A DNA stretch of 64,000 nt from Thelephora terrestris. Taxonomy: Eukaryota; Basidiomycota; Agaricomycetes; Thelephorales; Thelephoraceae. The position numbers and the translations under genes were made by a program. Under the pieces are notes generated by a model that searched no databases, was not told the origin of the DNA, and saw only the letters and a list, made by a program, of their open reading frames with translations. The stretch covers positions 434,001 through 498,000 of the forward strand of contig WIUZ02000003.1 of assembly GCA_015956445.1 (NCBI GenBank). Direction: 5' to 3'. Numbering within the stretch: position 1 is the first letter of the stretch; each line of letters opens with the position of its first letter. Positions 11,599 through 22,655 of this stretch are shown here, piece by piece.

Positions 11599-12331
11599 AC
11601 ACTGTTCCGCGGCGCTTTGTTGGTGCGCTAATTTATTGTGGACAGATGGCCAGTAACAGTGGTGTAAACAGGCCCATTGTCTCATTCTTTCCGGTCTTGA
11701 TGCCTTTCTCTCCTTCGTCACGTTACCCTACATCATTATCCCCCTTTTATATATGAACATGACCGCTCAGTCGTGTTGGCCCTTCCTTTCTCATTGACAA
11801 TCAGACGAAGGATATGTGATTGATGTTGTCCGTTGTTGACGAAGAGAGGGATAGTCGAACTGAAGAGATTGTGATGTGACTGGATAAGTACGATGGGCGA
11901 CTTTTCATCTGGTGCATGTTCGACAAGCTTCACGTTTACTTGAAGAACCCACGGGGGTGAACAAATACATGAACTTGGCGTATGGCGTCAGTCCGCAAGT
12001 TGTACCAAATAGTTGACAGCAAACTCATTTTGTGCGACGTGCCTTTCATGCGCCAGCAAAGAGCACAGGTTCGAGGCAAAATGAACAGGTGGCAGGCGGG
12101 CTTGTGACCATAGCCCAGGACCGGCGCATAAGTTGTACCTAATTGTAACACCAAACCTCTTTTGCGCGTCATGCCCTTCAGAGTTGACGAAGAGCACAAC
12201 CTCAAGGAGATTGGGCCAGTGGGACTTGTCTACTAAGAACGCGACAATGAGTCCCATCCCAGATAGGCGGGCATTCGACCACCGTAATGATGATCTCAAT
12301 CAGCGCCAAAGCGAACTGATTGTCTACCACA
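11599..12331. other. Intergenic region with an F-box 3' end relic
   Basis: Around 11836-11875 the sequence reads as the last codons of an F-box gene (TKRGIVELK...). The following 250 bp match, in reverse, 62150-62420 downstream of gene R. From about 12130 it joins the segmental duplication. No complete gene. Confidence 0.5.
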
Positions 12332-12480
12332 ATGTCCCGCCTCCCACCAGAGATCTCTGAATACATCGTCGACCTCCTCCACGGGCTGTATTGTCTCCAA
12401 AACATGGGTTCCATGCGCCCGAAACCACCTTTTCGGCGAACTCGCCTTCCGATCCCTCAATGACCTCAAGCCAAACACAG
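12332..12480 (+). pseudogene. F-box gene fragment C'
   Basis: It starts MSRLPPEISEYIVDLLHG and then loses about 30 bp relative to C before rejoining it at the TTGTCTCC block. Only part of exon 1 remains. Confidence 0.6.
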
Positions 12481-12660
12481 AGGGTTGCGGTCGTGAACCT
12501 GTGAAGTGTCACAGTCGATGCTGGGTCATCGTAAATATTCATACGTGCAGACCTCTCGCAATCGGTCGTAACGTCCTGTGGGGTCGATGTGTGCAAGCGT
12601 CTGATCAGTTCGCGGCGACCATTGACCAGCGCCAAATGCATTCAATCACCTACCGCGCCG

Positions 12661-13832
12661 ATGTCGTGTCCTCGTCTCCCACAGGAAATTTACGACTACA
12701 TCGTCGACGTCCTGCGCGACGAGCCCAAAACTCTCAAAAACTGTGGCCTTGTCTGCAAGTCCTGGGTTCCAAGCGTCCAAAAACATATTTTCGGTAGAGT
12801 CGCCCTCTTTTCCATAAGTGACCTCAGGGCCTGGAAGAAGACTTTCCCGGATGCTGTCGACTCGCCTGCATTGTATACCCGCACCTTGTATATCATTGCG
12901 AAGAGGTTTTGTCCGCCATAGATAATGTTCCCGTCCAGGAATTTTGCAACGTTGTACGGCTGTCGGTGTGGGATGGTACGATGGACCTGCACTTTCGCTT
13001 CCTTCTGCAGCTTCTCACTCCTTCTTTGAATCTCCCTGTATATTTTCTGCAGCCCTCACTGCCTCGCACATTACCAAGCTTGTCTGTTCCCTACCTCGTC
13101 TCGAGGACCTGGACATAACCAGTCAAGGGATGGACAAAAAAGATGATGAAAACCCCACCTCCCAGCCGTCAAACTCACCACCGTTGACCGGGGCTCTCAG
13201 GCTCTCTTTGACTCGAGGGATGAAAACCATCACCCACCGATTGTTAGAACTACCAAATCGCATTCGTTTTCGGGAGCTTGAGTGTAGAAGGTACATCGAG
13301 GAGGACCTTCGGTGCATAACCGCGTTGGTGGAGGAGTGCTCTGATACCCTAGAACGTGTCGATATAAGGTGTGAGCCCATCGGTAACGTACATTTCTTTG
13401 GTTTCTCTTGGGGAGCAGGAAGCGGCTTACATTTGCGTCTGCAATAGACAATCCACGGGTTGGTTCGGTTGACCTTTCGAAAGCGACGAGACTGAGAGAG
13501 GTGGTATTCTGGCTCGAAGAAGCCTACGACGTGTGGATTGCTATGGCACTCAAGACCCTCAGGTACAAACATAGCGATCTCCAGAAGGTCAAAATCCACT
13601 TTCCCCGTAATCGCGGTCCACCCTCCAACCCATCGGAGAAGAGATTTACCATCAGTGGATGGCCCTCGATCGCGTTCTTGTCCGGTTGTGGGAGTCCAAT
13701 GCGATTCCCACACAGGTCATCTACAATACAAATCGAGGGAAGGAAGCAGGGCACGAGTACGTGAGGGGCTTGCTGCCTGAGATGACGAAGAGGGGGATAG
13801 GCGAGGTGGTTGTTGGTAGTGATTGGTTTTGA
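12661..13832 (+). pseudogene. F-box gene D', frameshifted copy of D
   Basis: Exon positions correspond to D: 12661-12975, 13053-13382 and 13448-13832. Exon 1 lacks one G near 12898 relative to D, which ends the frame at 12919-12921. Exon 3 lacks 10 nt near 13629, a second frame break. Intron 1 is longer and less similar than in D. The F-box segment itself (MSCPRLPQEIYDYIVDVL) is intact, so an 86-residue truncated product is conceivable. Confidence 0.75.
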
Positions 13833-14236
13833 GACCTCGGATACGATCGACATCATTCGCCGTATACTCGACAGGTCATGGAGTCTTTTGCAGCACTTGT
13901 CGTACTGCTGAGTGGATTGGTTCTTAGATGACCGGATGGAAATTGTCTGTATTTGCAGAATGTGTACCCACGGGTTTCATGCAGAATTGGCAGGGAGATC
14001 AAAGAAGTGGTTAGGCCCCGCCACCGGCTCCGGTTGTCCCCTAGGATATTCGCTGTGCTGAGCTCGACGTTGCCTCTAGGGAGGAGGAACGTTGAGAGAG
14101 CTAGTACATGTTATCAGTGAGCAGTTCAGAATGGATTCTGCAAGCTCTCCGACGGACGCGGAACTATAGTTAGCGCTACCTTATCTGATCAACGCTGCCA
14201 GCAATCGGTCTGAACCCTCCTTGACCCCAAACCACG

Positions 14237-15446
14237 ATGTCCGACCTCCGTCTTCCGCCTGAGATCCTCGACCGCGTCATCGACTTCCTCCACGATGACC
14301 TCGATGCACTAAAGCAGTGTTCCCTGGTTACCAGATCCTTCGTGCCACGTACCCGAACGCACCTTTTCGTTCACATCAATTTCGAGTCCGACGACGACCT
14401 CGACGCGTGGAAGAGGGCTTTTCCGGATCACGCCAGCTCACCTGCACGCCACGCTCGATCTCTATCCCTCGGCTGCCCGGATTTCATCGCCACCGCAGAC
14501 CTAGGAGAAGGTGGATGGGTTCGGTCATTCTCAAACCTCGTACGATTGGAAGTTGACATCGGTACCGGTCGCTTTCCCGTTTCGTTTCTCTCGAAAGTCT
14601 TCTCACCGGTTCCTCCACATCTCTGTGTGCAGTTGTAGTGCCATGCTCGCAAGTTTTCAACCTCGTTTGTTCACTGCCGCTTCTAGAAGACCTTTCGATA
14701 ACAGGCGACTGGCCAGACGACGGGGATGAGGACGAAGACACCGTTTTTTATCCACAGACCTCGCCTCCGTTAACTGGGACCCTTGAAATTCGTCTGCCTC
14801 AAGGGTTGGAATGTTGCCTGCCCCAGTGGGTCATGGAATACTATACGGGCCAGCTATTGGGCCTTCCGAACGGTATCCACTTTCGGGAGCTCGTGTGCAA
14901 ATGGACGCTCAAGGGCGACCTTCAGTGGGCGAGGGCTTTGGTGGAGGAGTGTTCTGATACCCTCGAATGCGTCGATTTCGAATGGGCCGCACCTCGTACG
15001 TTCCTTACGCTTCTATGATGGGAACGCAACCCGATTTCAAACCCTTGGGCTTAGCAATGGGAAATTCCGACGGTGCGGCCTCATTCGACTTGTCCAAAGC
15101 GACGAAATTGAGACACGCGGTGTTCCGGCTGCATCGAGATTACCCCATCTGGATCACAATGGCGCTCAAAACCATCGCGTCTGAACGCACAGAGCTTCGG
15201 ATCTCACTTCACGTTCCTGTCTACCGCGGATCCATCGCATCTTCCTTCGATGTAGAGGTCGTTAGGCAGTGGGCGGACCTCGAGTACACTCTTATTAGAC
15301 TCTGGGAGTCACATGGGGTGCGCACGAGGGTGGTGTACGACCCAGGAGAAGAGAAGGCAGAGGCGCGCGAATACATAGAGAGACTGCTGCCGGAGGTAAT
15401 GAGGAGAGGAATAATTGAATTAGTGGTCAATTTTTCTTCGCAATGA
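14237..15446 (+). CDS. F-box-like protein E', three exons
   Basis: Exons 14237-14561, 14633-14995 and 15055-15446 (1,080 nt, 359 residues). Introns are 71 and 59 bp, phase 1. MSDLRLPPEILDRVIDFLHD forms the F-box-like start, with CSLVTRSFVP and TRTHLF next. An acidic stretch (DDGDEDED) follows in exon 2, then SPPLTGTLEI, LPNGIHFREL, FDLSKATKLRHAV and LPEVMRRGIIEL. This is the complete member of the pair; E at 5831 lacks the third exon. No frame break seen. Confidence 0.8.
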
Positions 15447-17990
15447 TGTTGCTAGCCATGATAGACAATGTGCCGTGTGTGCTCATTGACAAGCCCCCTG
15501 AGTGTACGGGCCATGAGGATGATATGTTTTACATATGAGCCCCGGAAGGTTGCTGGGGCCCGACGAACAAGATGTAGGCATTCCAGCGATGGTTGGTGAT
15601 CAAACACATGGCCAGGCCCCCAACTTGGGTGGAAACGCTAGAATAGGATAGTGTCCGCTCGAAATTACTGGTAGTATTACTCGCACCGACACTCAGGCGA
15701 CCAAGATCGACTTGCGAGATGCTGAAGCGAAGCGGTGGATGTTTCGGAAATTCTCGGAGGTGCTTGACAGAACTATTTGTAACGGGGGGGTCTTGGGCTC
15801 CAAAGTCAAACTTCAGGTGTAGCACTGCGCCGGCCGGGGTGTAGTGGTGCTTCGAGAGAGTTGGTGAACGGATCCGACCCGCGGACAAGACGAAGCCTTT
15901 TGAGGTAGTGTTGGGATCAACTCGCCCCCAGGGGGGAAGCGCCGTCTTGGGTAATGTGGTATGGCTAATGCTGGAGAAGATGACCAGCGACAAGACCCAC
16001 TCGCGGGTTCCCTAGTGCAGAAGTAGATGTAAGCCATCCGTTGGTCCACAGAACCTAAAGGGATAGAATTCACACATGCTCCGCACCGAAAAACCGCACG
16101 ACGTTGGAAGACGTGCGAACTCAACCGCTGCGGCGGACATGAAAACATGTCCAGCTAACGAGCAAAGAGTGACTGTGATATGCAGGGCGAGTTGACGGGA
16201 TGCGAGAGAAAGTCTGTTTCCGTTCCTTGAGGTCAAAGGTGATATCGAACGCGCGGAACCCATGATCTAGGAGGCGAAGCAACGGTTTTGTGCGCGTTTT
16301 GGGTTCGCAATGCAGAACGGTCGACGATGGGGTGGTGGGTCATCGTGGTAGAGAGCGCTCTATTGCAATTGCAATCTAGTCAACGCTGTGAGCGCGGACA
16401 TAGGATCGGACCCCAGCGAATTTGAGATTTGTCGCTGGAGAAAAGTCTGTCCGAGTGTTTCTTTCTATACCCAACGGAAAAAAACATCAACGAGAGTGAA
16501 TCGAAACACTCTCTGGAGTCTTTGGAGAGAATGGCGAGGCAGCCTAAAGTGCGTACGGTCTCGGATGCGGCTAAATGCTTGAAGGTTTTCGAGTGAATAC
16601 GGACACGCAGATGTCAAGTCTAAGCGTCGGACATCCATCATCGTCACAGATCCTGGGTATGGTCAGCTCACGAAAATGAATTCCATTCGGGAAGGACAAC
16701 GAATTGTTTAGCATGACCTTCATCTCCAGGTATACCATTCTGCAGAGGCTTACACTGGACGTGGGTGGAGTCTCGGGTCGATGAGATTTCCCGACAGCAC
16801 AAGGTCGTCGAGAAGTTGGAACGAACAATACTGAGAGTGCGCGAGATAAATGCGGCGCCTGTAGGTAGGGTTTAGGTGCGGACCAGATGAGTGGCGTTGC
16901 GAAATAGAGGAAAGCAGTTCTTCGGGAACCAATTGATATGGTCCACGCAGATTTTCAAAAAACTTGGCGTTTGCAAGGGTCCGGGAACGCATCCCACTAG
17001 GCAACAACTTCGGGACCGCCACGGGAGAAAAGGTGCGTCCTCGGCTTCAGAGGCCCACGATTTGGGGACGACGCCAGCGTCGGCTGTACCCTTCCCGTTT
17101 AAAGTTCCACTTCACCTGTCCATAACGGCCACACATAGTGGGGACCGGCAACCCGCCTTGGGCGCGCGTACTGATGTGAAATTCATTTTCAGTGAGGAGT
17201 ACCACGGCCTATTTTCCAGCATACCAAAGGCGAGCACATCAGATTGTATACACGGAAATAATACCTGGCATGATTGTGCAACTATCGGTGATGGGGATTT
17301 ATTTGAAATGAAACCACCAGCATGAAACATTCATTCCGGTGGTTGTTAAAGGAATGTCCTTGCTTAACAGTTGGGGTGTTATAACCGTCGAATTTTACCG
17401 CATTCTGGCTCGTTGGGCGCTACACTTGGCACTGCAGTTAACAACATATGGTGTATCTCATGTCAGGCTCAAGGGACGTGCTCTCTATCTTCATGGTCCC
17501 TTATATCCGGGTTACAGCCGTTGCGCTCAAGGGAGAGCTGTGGCGTACACCCCTGCCCTGTGGAGCTGCTTCACCCGGTTCGATCACTGAGATTTGTGGA
17601 AAAACTTCAAATTCTGCCGTTTGAGAAACGTTCAAAAAAAATCCCGTCACCGAATCAAAGCCTAAGGTACCCCCTCATGCTACATGTTTTCTAATCAATT
17701 GTAGTGGGTAACAATCCAGAGCAAATTGGTTTCGAAAAATGCGGCCAGAGCTGAGTGTGTGGGAATTCCGCGTGGAGCCAAAATTTGGCAGAGGGTTGCC
17801 GGTCCCCACACATAGAGCCGCATCGTGTGCACTTTGCTGCTTCCTGAAAGGCAGCGCGGGAAAAGGGGTTTCGGTTCGCTGGTAGGTACGAAGGGGTATG
17901 AATTATGGCACAACACGATGTGCTAAGGCCACCAGAATCGCCTACCGTGCCTATCTGGTGACATCAAGACAAACCATCATGATTTCCCCA
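15447..17990. other. Gene-poor stretch with scattered F-box debris
   Basis: No complete gene is supported. A 154-codon minus-strand frame (15529-15993) does not resemble the family and was not recognised. Two short minus-strand patches look like F-box remnants: the exon 2/intron 2/exon 3 junction at about 15985-16085, and an exon 2 block (FPNGIHFREL) at about 16640-16710. 17000-17990 holds nothing I can identify. Confidence 0.4.
15985..16090 (-). pseudogene. F-box exon 2-3 junction relic
   Basis: Read on the minus strand, the bases around 16080-16010 mimic intron 2 of gene M: a GTGTGAATTC donor, a CTTTAG, and CTGCACTAG as acceptor. It is followed by codons like the RVG.VDF start of exon 3. 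The flanking coding sequence is no longer recognisable. Confidence 0.35.
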
Positions 17991-18004
17991 CTTTGACCAT
18001 CCTT

Positions 18005-19110
18005 CTATTCGTCAGCCCCGGTAAAAACCTTTCCGTGTGTCCGTATGCCTCATCTCTCCCCCATCTCGTGTGGCACATGACCCAGGTTTGAACCGCGTTC
18101 ACCTCCCACAGTTGGACGAGAAGGCGGTCCACTGCCCGCGAGTTTCTTCGCTCATTTGTTTGACGTCGGGGTAGTCACCGAGAGTGATATAGATCGAGAC
18201 CTTGCGAAGACACCTGTGGTCGGATGTGAGGGTTTTGAGCGTCATAACAGCGCACACATTGTCGAGAGTAGTGAACCGGAATGCCACCTCTTTCAGTCTC
18301 TTGGCTTGCGAAAAGTCTGCTGGGATAGCATCTGGTGCAGGCGCAAGTGTAAGCCGCTCATTTGAGAAGAAACTGAAGAGGTAGAACTTACTGGGCACCA
18401 GGCAATAAACATCGACGATCTCGAGGGTTTCAGAACACCCCAACGCCAACCACGGAAGGCCGTCGTCGAAAGAAAAAGTCCAATACAGTATCCGAAAGTG
18501 AGCACCATTCGGCAAATCCAACAACTGACGTGTGATATGTTCCGTCCCTTGTTTCAGATCAAGTTGAAGGGACCCGGTCAAGGGTGGAGAAATCGAAGGC
18601 TTGGAGAATTCGCTGCTGGTGATTCCATGACCCTTCATATATAGGTCCTTGAGGATGGGTAGGAAACAAATTAAGTTGAAAAAATGCGAGGCAGGACAGA
18701 GTTGATCGTCTACACGGAGAGATTCGAGAACCGGTGAGGAGGCGTGAGTTGAAACCTATTGAAGTCCTCTTACTACTGTCCCAGATATCCAGCGATACAA
18801 CCTTGGAAAACGCCCGCATCCAACCATTCCCTTCTACAACTGTGGTGGAGATGATTTTCACACAACCAATGAACAGAGCACGGGTGTAACATGCAAGCGA
18901 ATTGTCAGGATCCGGGAAAGCCCGCATCCAGGCCTCGATGTGAGCGAGAGAATAAAAGGCGACTCGACGGAAAAGATGATTTTGGACGCGTGGGACCCAT
19001 GATTTCGAGACGAGGCAACATTTTTTGAGAGCAAAGCTTTCGTCCCGCAGGAGGTCCACAACGTAGTCGCATTTCTGGTGGAAGGCGAGGTTGTGACAAC
19101 CTGGTGGACG
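18005..19110 (-). pseudogene. F-box gene F, decayed
   Basis: All three exons can be followed on the minus strand. Near the start the codons for LPPE are followed by a 2-nt loss before CDYVVDLLRDE, so the true F-box start is out of frame. The 166-codon frame from 19059 begins inside the domain (MDLLRDES). Exon 2 shows SPPLTGSLQLDL and LPNGAHFRIL. Exon 3 shows FSQAKRLKEV and then a loss of about 8 nt within the QWMDLD motif that ends the frame near 18100. The divergent neighbour is G (19265), so the two share a 150-bp promoter interval. Confidence 0.65.
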
Positions 19111-19264
19111 GTGGCGACGATGTCAAAGTGTCTTCTCCAAGTTGTGCACCCATCAGTGCGTAGCGACGAGCAGAGGATGCAGAGCCCATCACGCGTCACG
19201 CGTAACGTTCGCTCAAATAACGCTTGACTGGCGCCGAATGTCCATCCCGTCGTTCGGAACAGTG

Positions 19265-20699
19265 ATGCCGAATACTCGCCTCCCGCAAGAACTCACCGAC
19301 TACATCATCGACTTCCTACACGACGAACTCGAAACGCTCAGACAATGTTGCCTCGTCTCCAGAACATGGGTCTCACGCACCAGGAAACATCTTTTCAGGA
19401 CGATCAGGTTCAAGTCCTCCGCTGACCTCAACGCGTGGAAAAAAGCATTCCAGAACCCTCTCAGCTCGCCTACATATCATACCCGTTGCCTAATTGTCAA
19501 CCGCACGAGAGTCGCTACTGCGATTTTAGAAGAGTCCGGTCGGGTTCAGTCGTTCTCAAACGTTGTGCGATTGGAGCTCTCGTCCTGTATGAAGGGCTCA
19601 CATTTTCAATTCATAACGACTCCTTACTGTTCTCAAAATTCTCTGCATAGATTTCACAACCCCGCTATACTCAGAAGTCTTCAGGTTTATCTCTTCCCTC
19701 CCTCTTCTCGAGGACCTGGAAATAAAAAGCGTGCGGGTGTGCAATGGCGCTCGCGTCTTCCAACATTCGACCTCGCCACCGTTGACGGGGACCCTTGGAA
19801 TATATGTGGCTCGAGGGATGGAACTCGCCGCACACCAATTATTGAACCTGCCGAACGGTTGTCACTTTCGGAGACTCGACTGTGCGTGGTATCTCGAGGA
19901 TGACGTTCGGTGGGTAAGGGCTCTGGTGGAGGGTTTTGCTGGCACCCTTCAGTGTGTCCATCTTGAGCGTAAGGTCACCAGTGAGTTCCATTCCCCCGCT
20001 TTTCTGGGCCTAGCTCGCAATTCGATTTACTCCTGCACCAGAGATATCGCGGGCGGATCCAATCGACTTCTCTAGACACTGGGTCCAGGGTAGAATAGGT
20101 TTTTGGGGATTATTTTGAATAATATTCTGAATATAATTAGAATGATAAACATTCCTTATCATAAACATATTCTTGCCATATCCTAAGATTATTTTATTCA
20201 AATCCAATGCCCAGAGCCAACCCTGCTGAGAGTTTATTCGCATTTGGATATTCTTTGGATGTGGGCAGAATCTGTTTAAAAAATATCACATCTATTATCT
20301 TAATTATATTCAGAATATTGTTTAGAATAATCCTCAAAAACCTATTCTACCCTGGACCCAGTGAGAGCGACAAAACTCAAAGAGGTCACACTTCGGCTCA
20401 GAAACCTCGGGGACGTATCGACCGCCGTCTCCCTCAAAACCCTCACATCAGACCACAAAGATCTCCGGCAGGTCTTGATCTACGTCCCAGTTGATGAGCC
20501 GTCCGACGACAGACTAAACATTGAAGAAATACAAAGGCAATGGGTGGACCTTGACCGCTTTCTTGTCCGAATGTGGGAATCGAGCGCAGTTCACACCCGG
20601 GTCATATACATCACGAATTGGAAGGAGGCGATTGAGTGTCTCGAATGGTTCCTGCCGGGGATGACGAAGAGAGGGATGGTCGAGCTAGGGAGTTATTAA
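19265..20699 (+). pseudogene. F-box gene G, split by a MITE in exon 3
   Basis: Exons 1 (19265-19586) and 2 (19651-19980) are intact, with 64- and 61-bp phase-1 introns. Start MPNTRLPQELTDYIIDFL, then CCLVSRTWVS, SPPLTGTLGI and LPNGCHFRRL. Exon 3 starts at 20042, reads PIDFSR, and is cut at 20076 by the 287-bp element at 20077-20363. The rest of the exon (RATKLKEV to MTKRGMVELGSY, stop 20697-20699) follows directly after the 3-bp target duplication. The element brings an in-frame stop, so the C-terminal 110 residues are lost. Confidence 0.75.
20077..20363. mobile_element. CACTG-ended MITE M1 (CACTA-like), 287 bp
   Basis: Terminal inverted repeats start CACTGGGTCCAGGGTAGAAT and extend, with mismatches, for most of the element (AT-rich, roughly palindromic). 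The flanking 3-bp duplication is AGA (20074-20076 and 20364-20366). It can be checked against the uninterrupted paralogues, which read straight through this point. CACT ends plus 3-bp duplications fit the CACTA (EnSpm) superfamily. No coding capacity. Confidence 0.8.
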
Positions 20700-21159
20700 A
20701 TTTTGTGGTAGGTCGTATAGGCAGCTTTGGCGCATCCTTGGTGAATCTTACCTTCAAGACCGTATGAGGGCGACAGAACGTCTGGACTTGGGATATGGCG
20801 TGAGCCTGAAGTCCCCTGCCGTGCACGTTAGTCGCATCGGAATCCTTTTGTTCACACTGCCTTCCAAGCATTGGCAAAGACCACAACCTACGGGAAAACG
20901 AGTTGAACGTTTGTTGCCCGGTGGAACTTGTCTATCAAGGAAACAATGATGATCCAGTCTGTAGTCCAGTGGGCAGCTATTGTGATCCGATGAAATGGGA
21001 CTGTAAAACAGCGAAGGGCACAGCCAATGCTGGCTAGTTGCGTTAGATATTAGGCAAGTAACGTTCGATGAGTGCGTTGTCCCAGTCGAGATCATCGGTA
21101 AGGGGCCTTGCGGCGACAGACCAGCACCAGATTGGCTAAGTCATCGCCCAACCATGTCC
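20700..21159. other. Spacer downstream of G, repeated at 48904-49140
   Basis: No gene. The sequence is alignable with 48904-49140, including a conserved block near 20873-20935. Direct duplication of an F-box 3' flank. Confidence 0.45.
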
Positions 21160-21660
21160 TGCTCTGGCCCCCGCCAGAGGTCTCCTGCACGGCGAGCTCA
21201 AAACCCTCAACGCGTGTTGTCTCGTCTCGAAATCAGATCATGGGTCCCGCGCGCCCGAAAATACCTGTTCGTGTGGAGTCGCCTTCCATTCTTTGGCTGA
21301 CCTCAAGGCCTGGAAACTGACGTTTCCGAATTTTGTCTGCTTGCCTGGATAGCACACCCGCCCTCTTTCCATCGCTGACGCAGAGGCGATCACAGCTGCA
21401 GTTGCGGGAAAGAGCGATTGGATCGAGGCATTTTTTAACGTTGAGGGTATGCGGTACGGGAGACTCGCACTTGTGATTACATCCCCAGTTCCTCACTGGA
21501 TCCCGAATCTCTCCACATAGTTTCTGAGATATGTTCTACTGTCAGAACGTGACCGAACGGCAGAAACTTGAGAACATTTGGTCTCAGGAGGAGGGGGACC
21601 TCTGCTGCACCATGGCTGCAATGGTGGTGTATTCTGATATCCTCGAGCGTGTTGAGTGAA
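21160..21660 (+). pseudogene. F-box gene relic
   Basis: Codons for LLHGELKTLNACCLVSKS, then SWVPRARKYLF after a small shift, identify exon 1. A second diverged block at 21300-21440 parallels 49180-49310. No continuous frame, several shifts, no exon 3. Remnant only. Confidence 0.55.
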
Positions 21661-21895
21661 AACTTGACATCATGGTATCTATCAAGAGGGCACGTCTAAG
21701 ATCTCCACACAAATATCACAGCCCACCACATTGTTGTGCCGACCTGCTTCAAACATTCTGTTTGGAAATCATAGGCAATGAGCTCTGCGCCTTAAGAGAA
21801 CTTGTACAAAAGCCGCACAGACAGATGGATGATCATTGGCTGAATTGCATCCATGCTTGACGCCAAGGATCCAACGGGTTCCAAAAATCAAAGGC
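21661..21895 (-). pseudogene. Inverted F-box promoter relic
   Basis: The minus strand resembles the upstream region of genes B and N (58320-58520), with a CAT at the expected start near 21672. It is abutted head-on by the plus-strand relic above, so the coding part is gone. This marks the edge of the F-box array; sequence beyond 21895 is different in character. Confidence 0.45.
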
Positions 21896-22215
21896 TTGGC
21901 GTCAACCCAACAACCTTATTGTTCTTGGCATCAGAACAGGTGTCAGGGAATTTATTCCGTAATTATCTGCACTTATCTGGTAGATAATGACAAAATAACC
22001 TCTTATGTAATGTGGGGCATGACATTATATAAGTTGACTCCCCATTTACAGTTGGGGAGGAACAACCATTTGGCTGATGGGAAAATAAGTTTGCAGCCAT
22101 TTTGCTGATGGGCTCACTTGTTGGATGGTCTCCTGCTGCCTTGCTTGAAGACATATCCAATGACCTAGTTTGATGAGACATATATACAAGCATGTGGGAG
22201 AAGCTGGCCAAAAAT
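21896..22215. other. AT-richer spacer before the tRNA-like array
   Basis: No gene recognised. The base composition changes from the GC-rich F-box array to a more AT-rich sequence. Confidence 0.4.
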
Positions 22216-22325
22216 AGCACTTGTAGGATTCGAACCTACACCCCCACAGGGTAGAAGATTTCAAGTCTACACCCCATGAGGAGCAGATTTCAAGTCTGCC
22301 GCCTTAACCTCTCAGCCAAAGTGCC
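22216..22325 (-). tRNA. tRNA-Ser(UGA)-like unit 1, atypical long variable region
   Basis: On the minus strand the unit has a 7-bp acceptor stem (GGCACTT with AAGTGCT), a GCTGAGAGGTTAAGGC D-arm, an anticodon stem GCAGA/TCTGC around CTTGAAA (anticodon UGA) and a T-arm GTAGG-TTCGAAT-CCTAC. A T-run follows, the usual Pol III stop. The region between anticodon and T arms is 43 nt, longer than normal for Ser tRNAs, and holds a second hairpin with a CTTGAAA loop. Functional status uncertain. Confidence 0.6.
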
Positions 22326-22404
22326 TTGGATCTGTGGTCAAGTGTGTGGCCTACATGCCATCGAAAATTGGCTCCTCAAGCATGCGGGGGAAGGTGGCAA
22401 AAAC

Positions 22405-22514
22405 AGCACCTGTAGGATTCGAACCTACGCCCTCACAGGATACAAGATTTCAAGTCTACACCCCATGAGGAGCAGATTTCAAGTCTGCCGCCTTAACCTC
22501 TCAGCCAAAGTGCC
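22405..22514 (-). tRNA. tRNA-Ser(UGA)-like unit 2
   Basis: A 110-nt unit like unit 1, with a few substitutions in the 3' half. It forms the outer end of the left inverted-repeat arm; its mirror image is 45444-45553. The spacers to units 1 and 3 (79-80 bp) resemble each other, so the array arose by tandem duplication with a period near 190 bp. Confidence 0.6.
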
Positions 22515-22594
22515 TTGGGTCCTGTGCCAAGTGTGCAGCCCATGTGCCATTGCAGAGTAGCTCCATAAGCACGTGGGAGAAGCTGGCCAAAAAT

Positions 22595-22655
22595 AGCACT
22601 TGTAGGATTCGAACCTACACCCCCACAGGGTAGAAGATTTCAAGTCTACACCCCA
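22595..22655 (-). tRNA. 3' part of a tRNA-Ser-like unit 3
   Basis: Only the second hairpin and the T-arm/acceptor 3' half are present (minus strand). The 5' half is replaced by the TGCTGA-rich sequence of the inverted repeat. A mirror copy lies at 45303-45363. Confidence 0.6.

Larger units (their letters stand above)
12130..15054 (+). repeat. Segmental duplication, copy 2 (C'-D'-E' block)
   Basis: Direct copy of about 3809-6660, offset 8,339 at the ATG of D and 8,406 at the ATG of E. The offsets differ because of small indels and the extra 70 bp before E'. The two kinase genes lie between the copies. Confidence 0.75.

Noticed and set aside
15529-15993. 154-codon minus-strand frame as a gene
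   Set aside because: No motif, no splice support, and it overlaps an F-box junction relic; could be real but is not supported.
17339-17694. Overlapping plus-strand frames
   Set aside because: Two frames overlap without motif or codon pattern; treated as chance.
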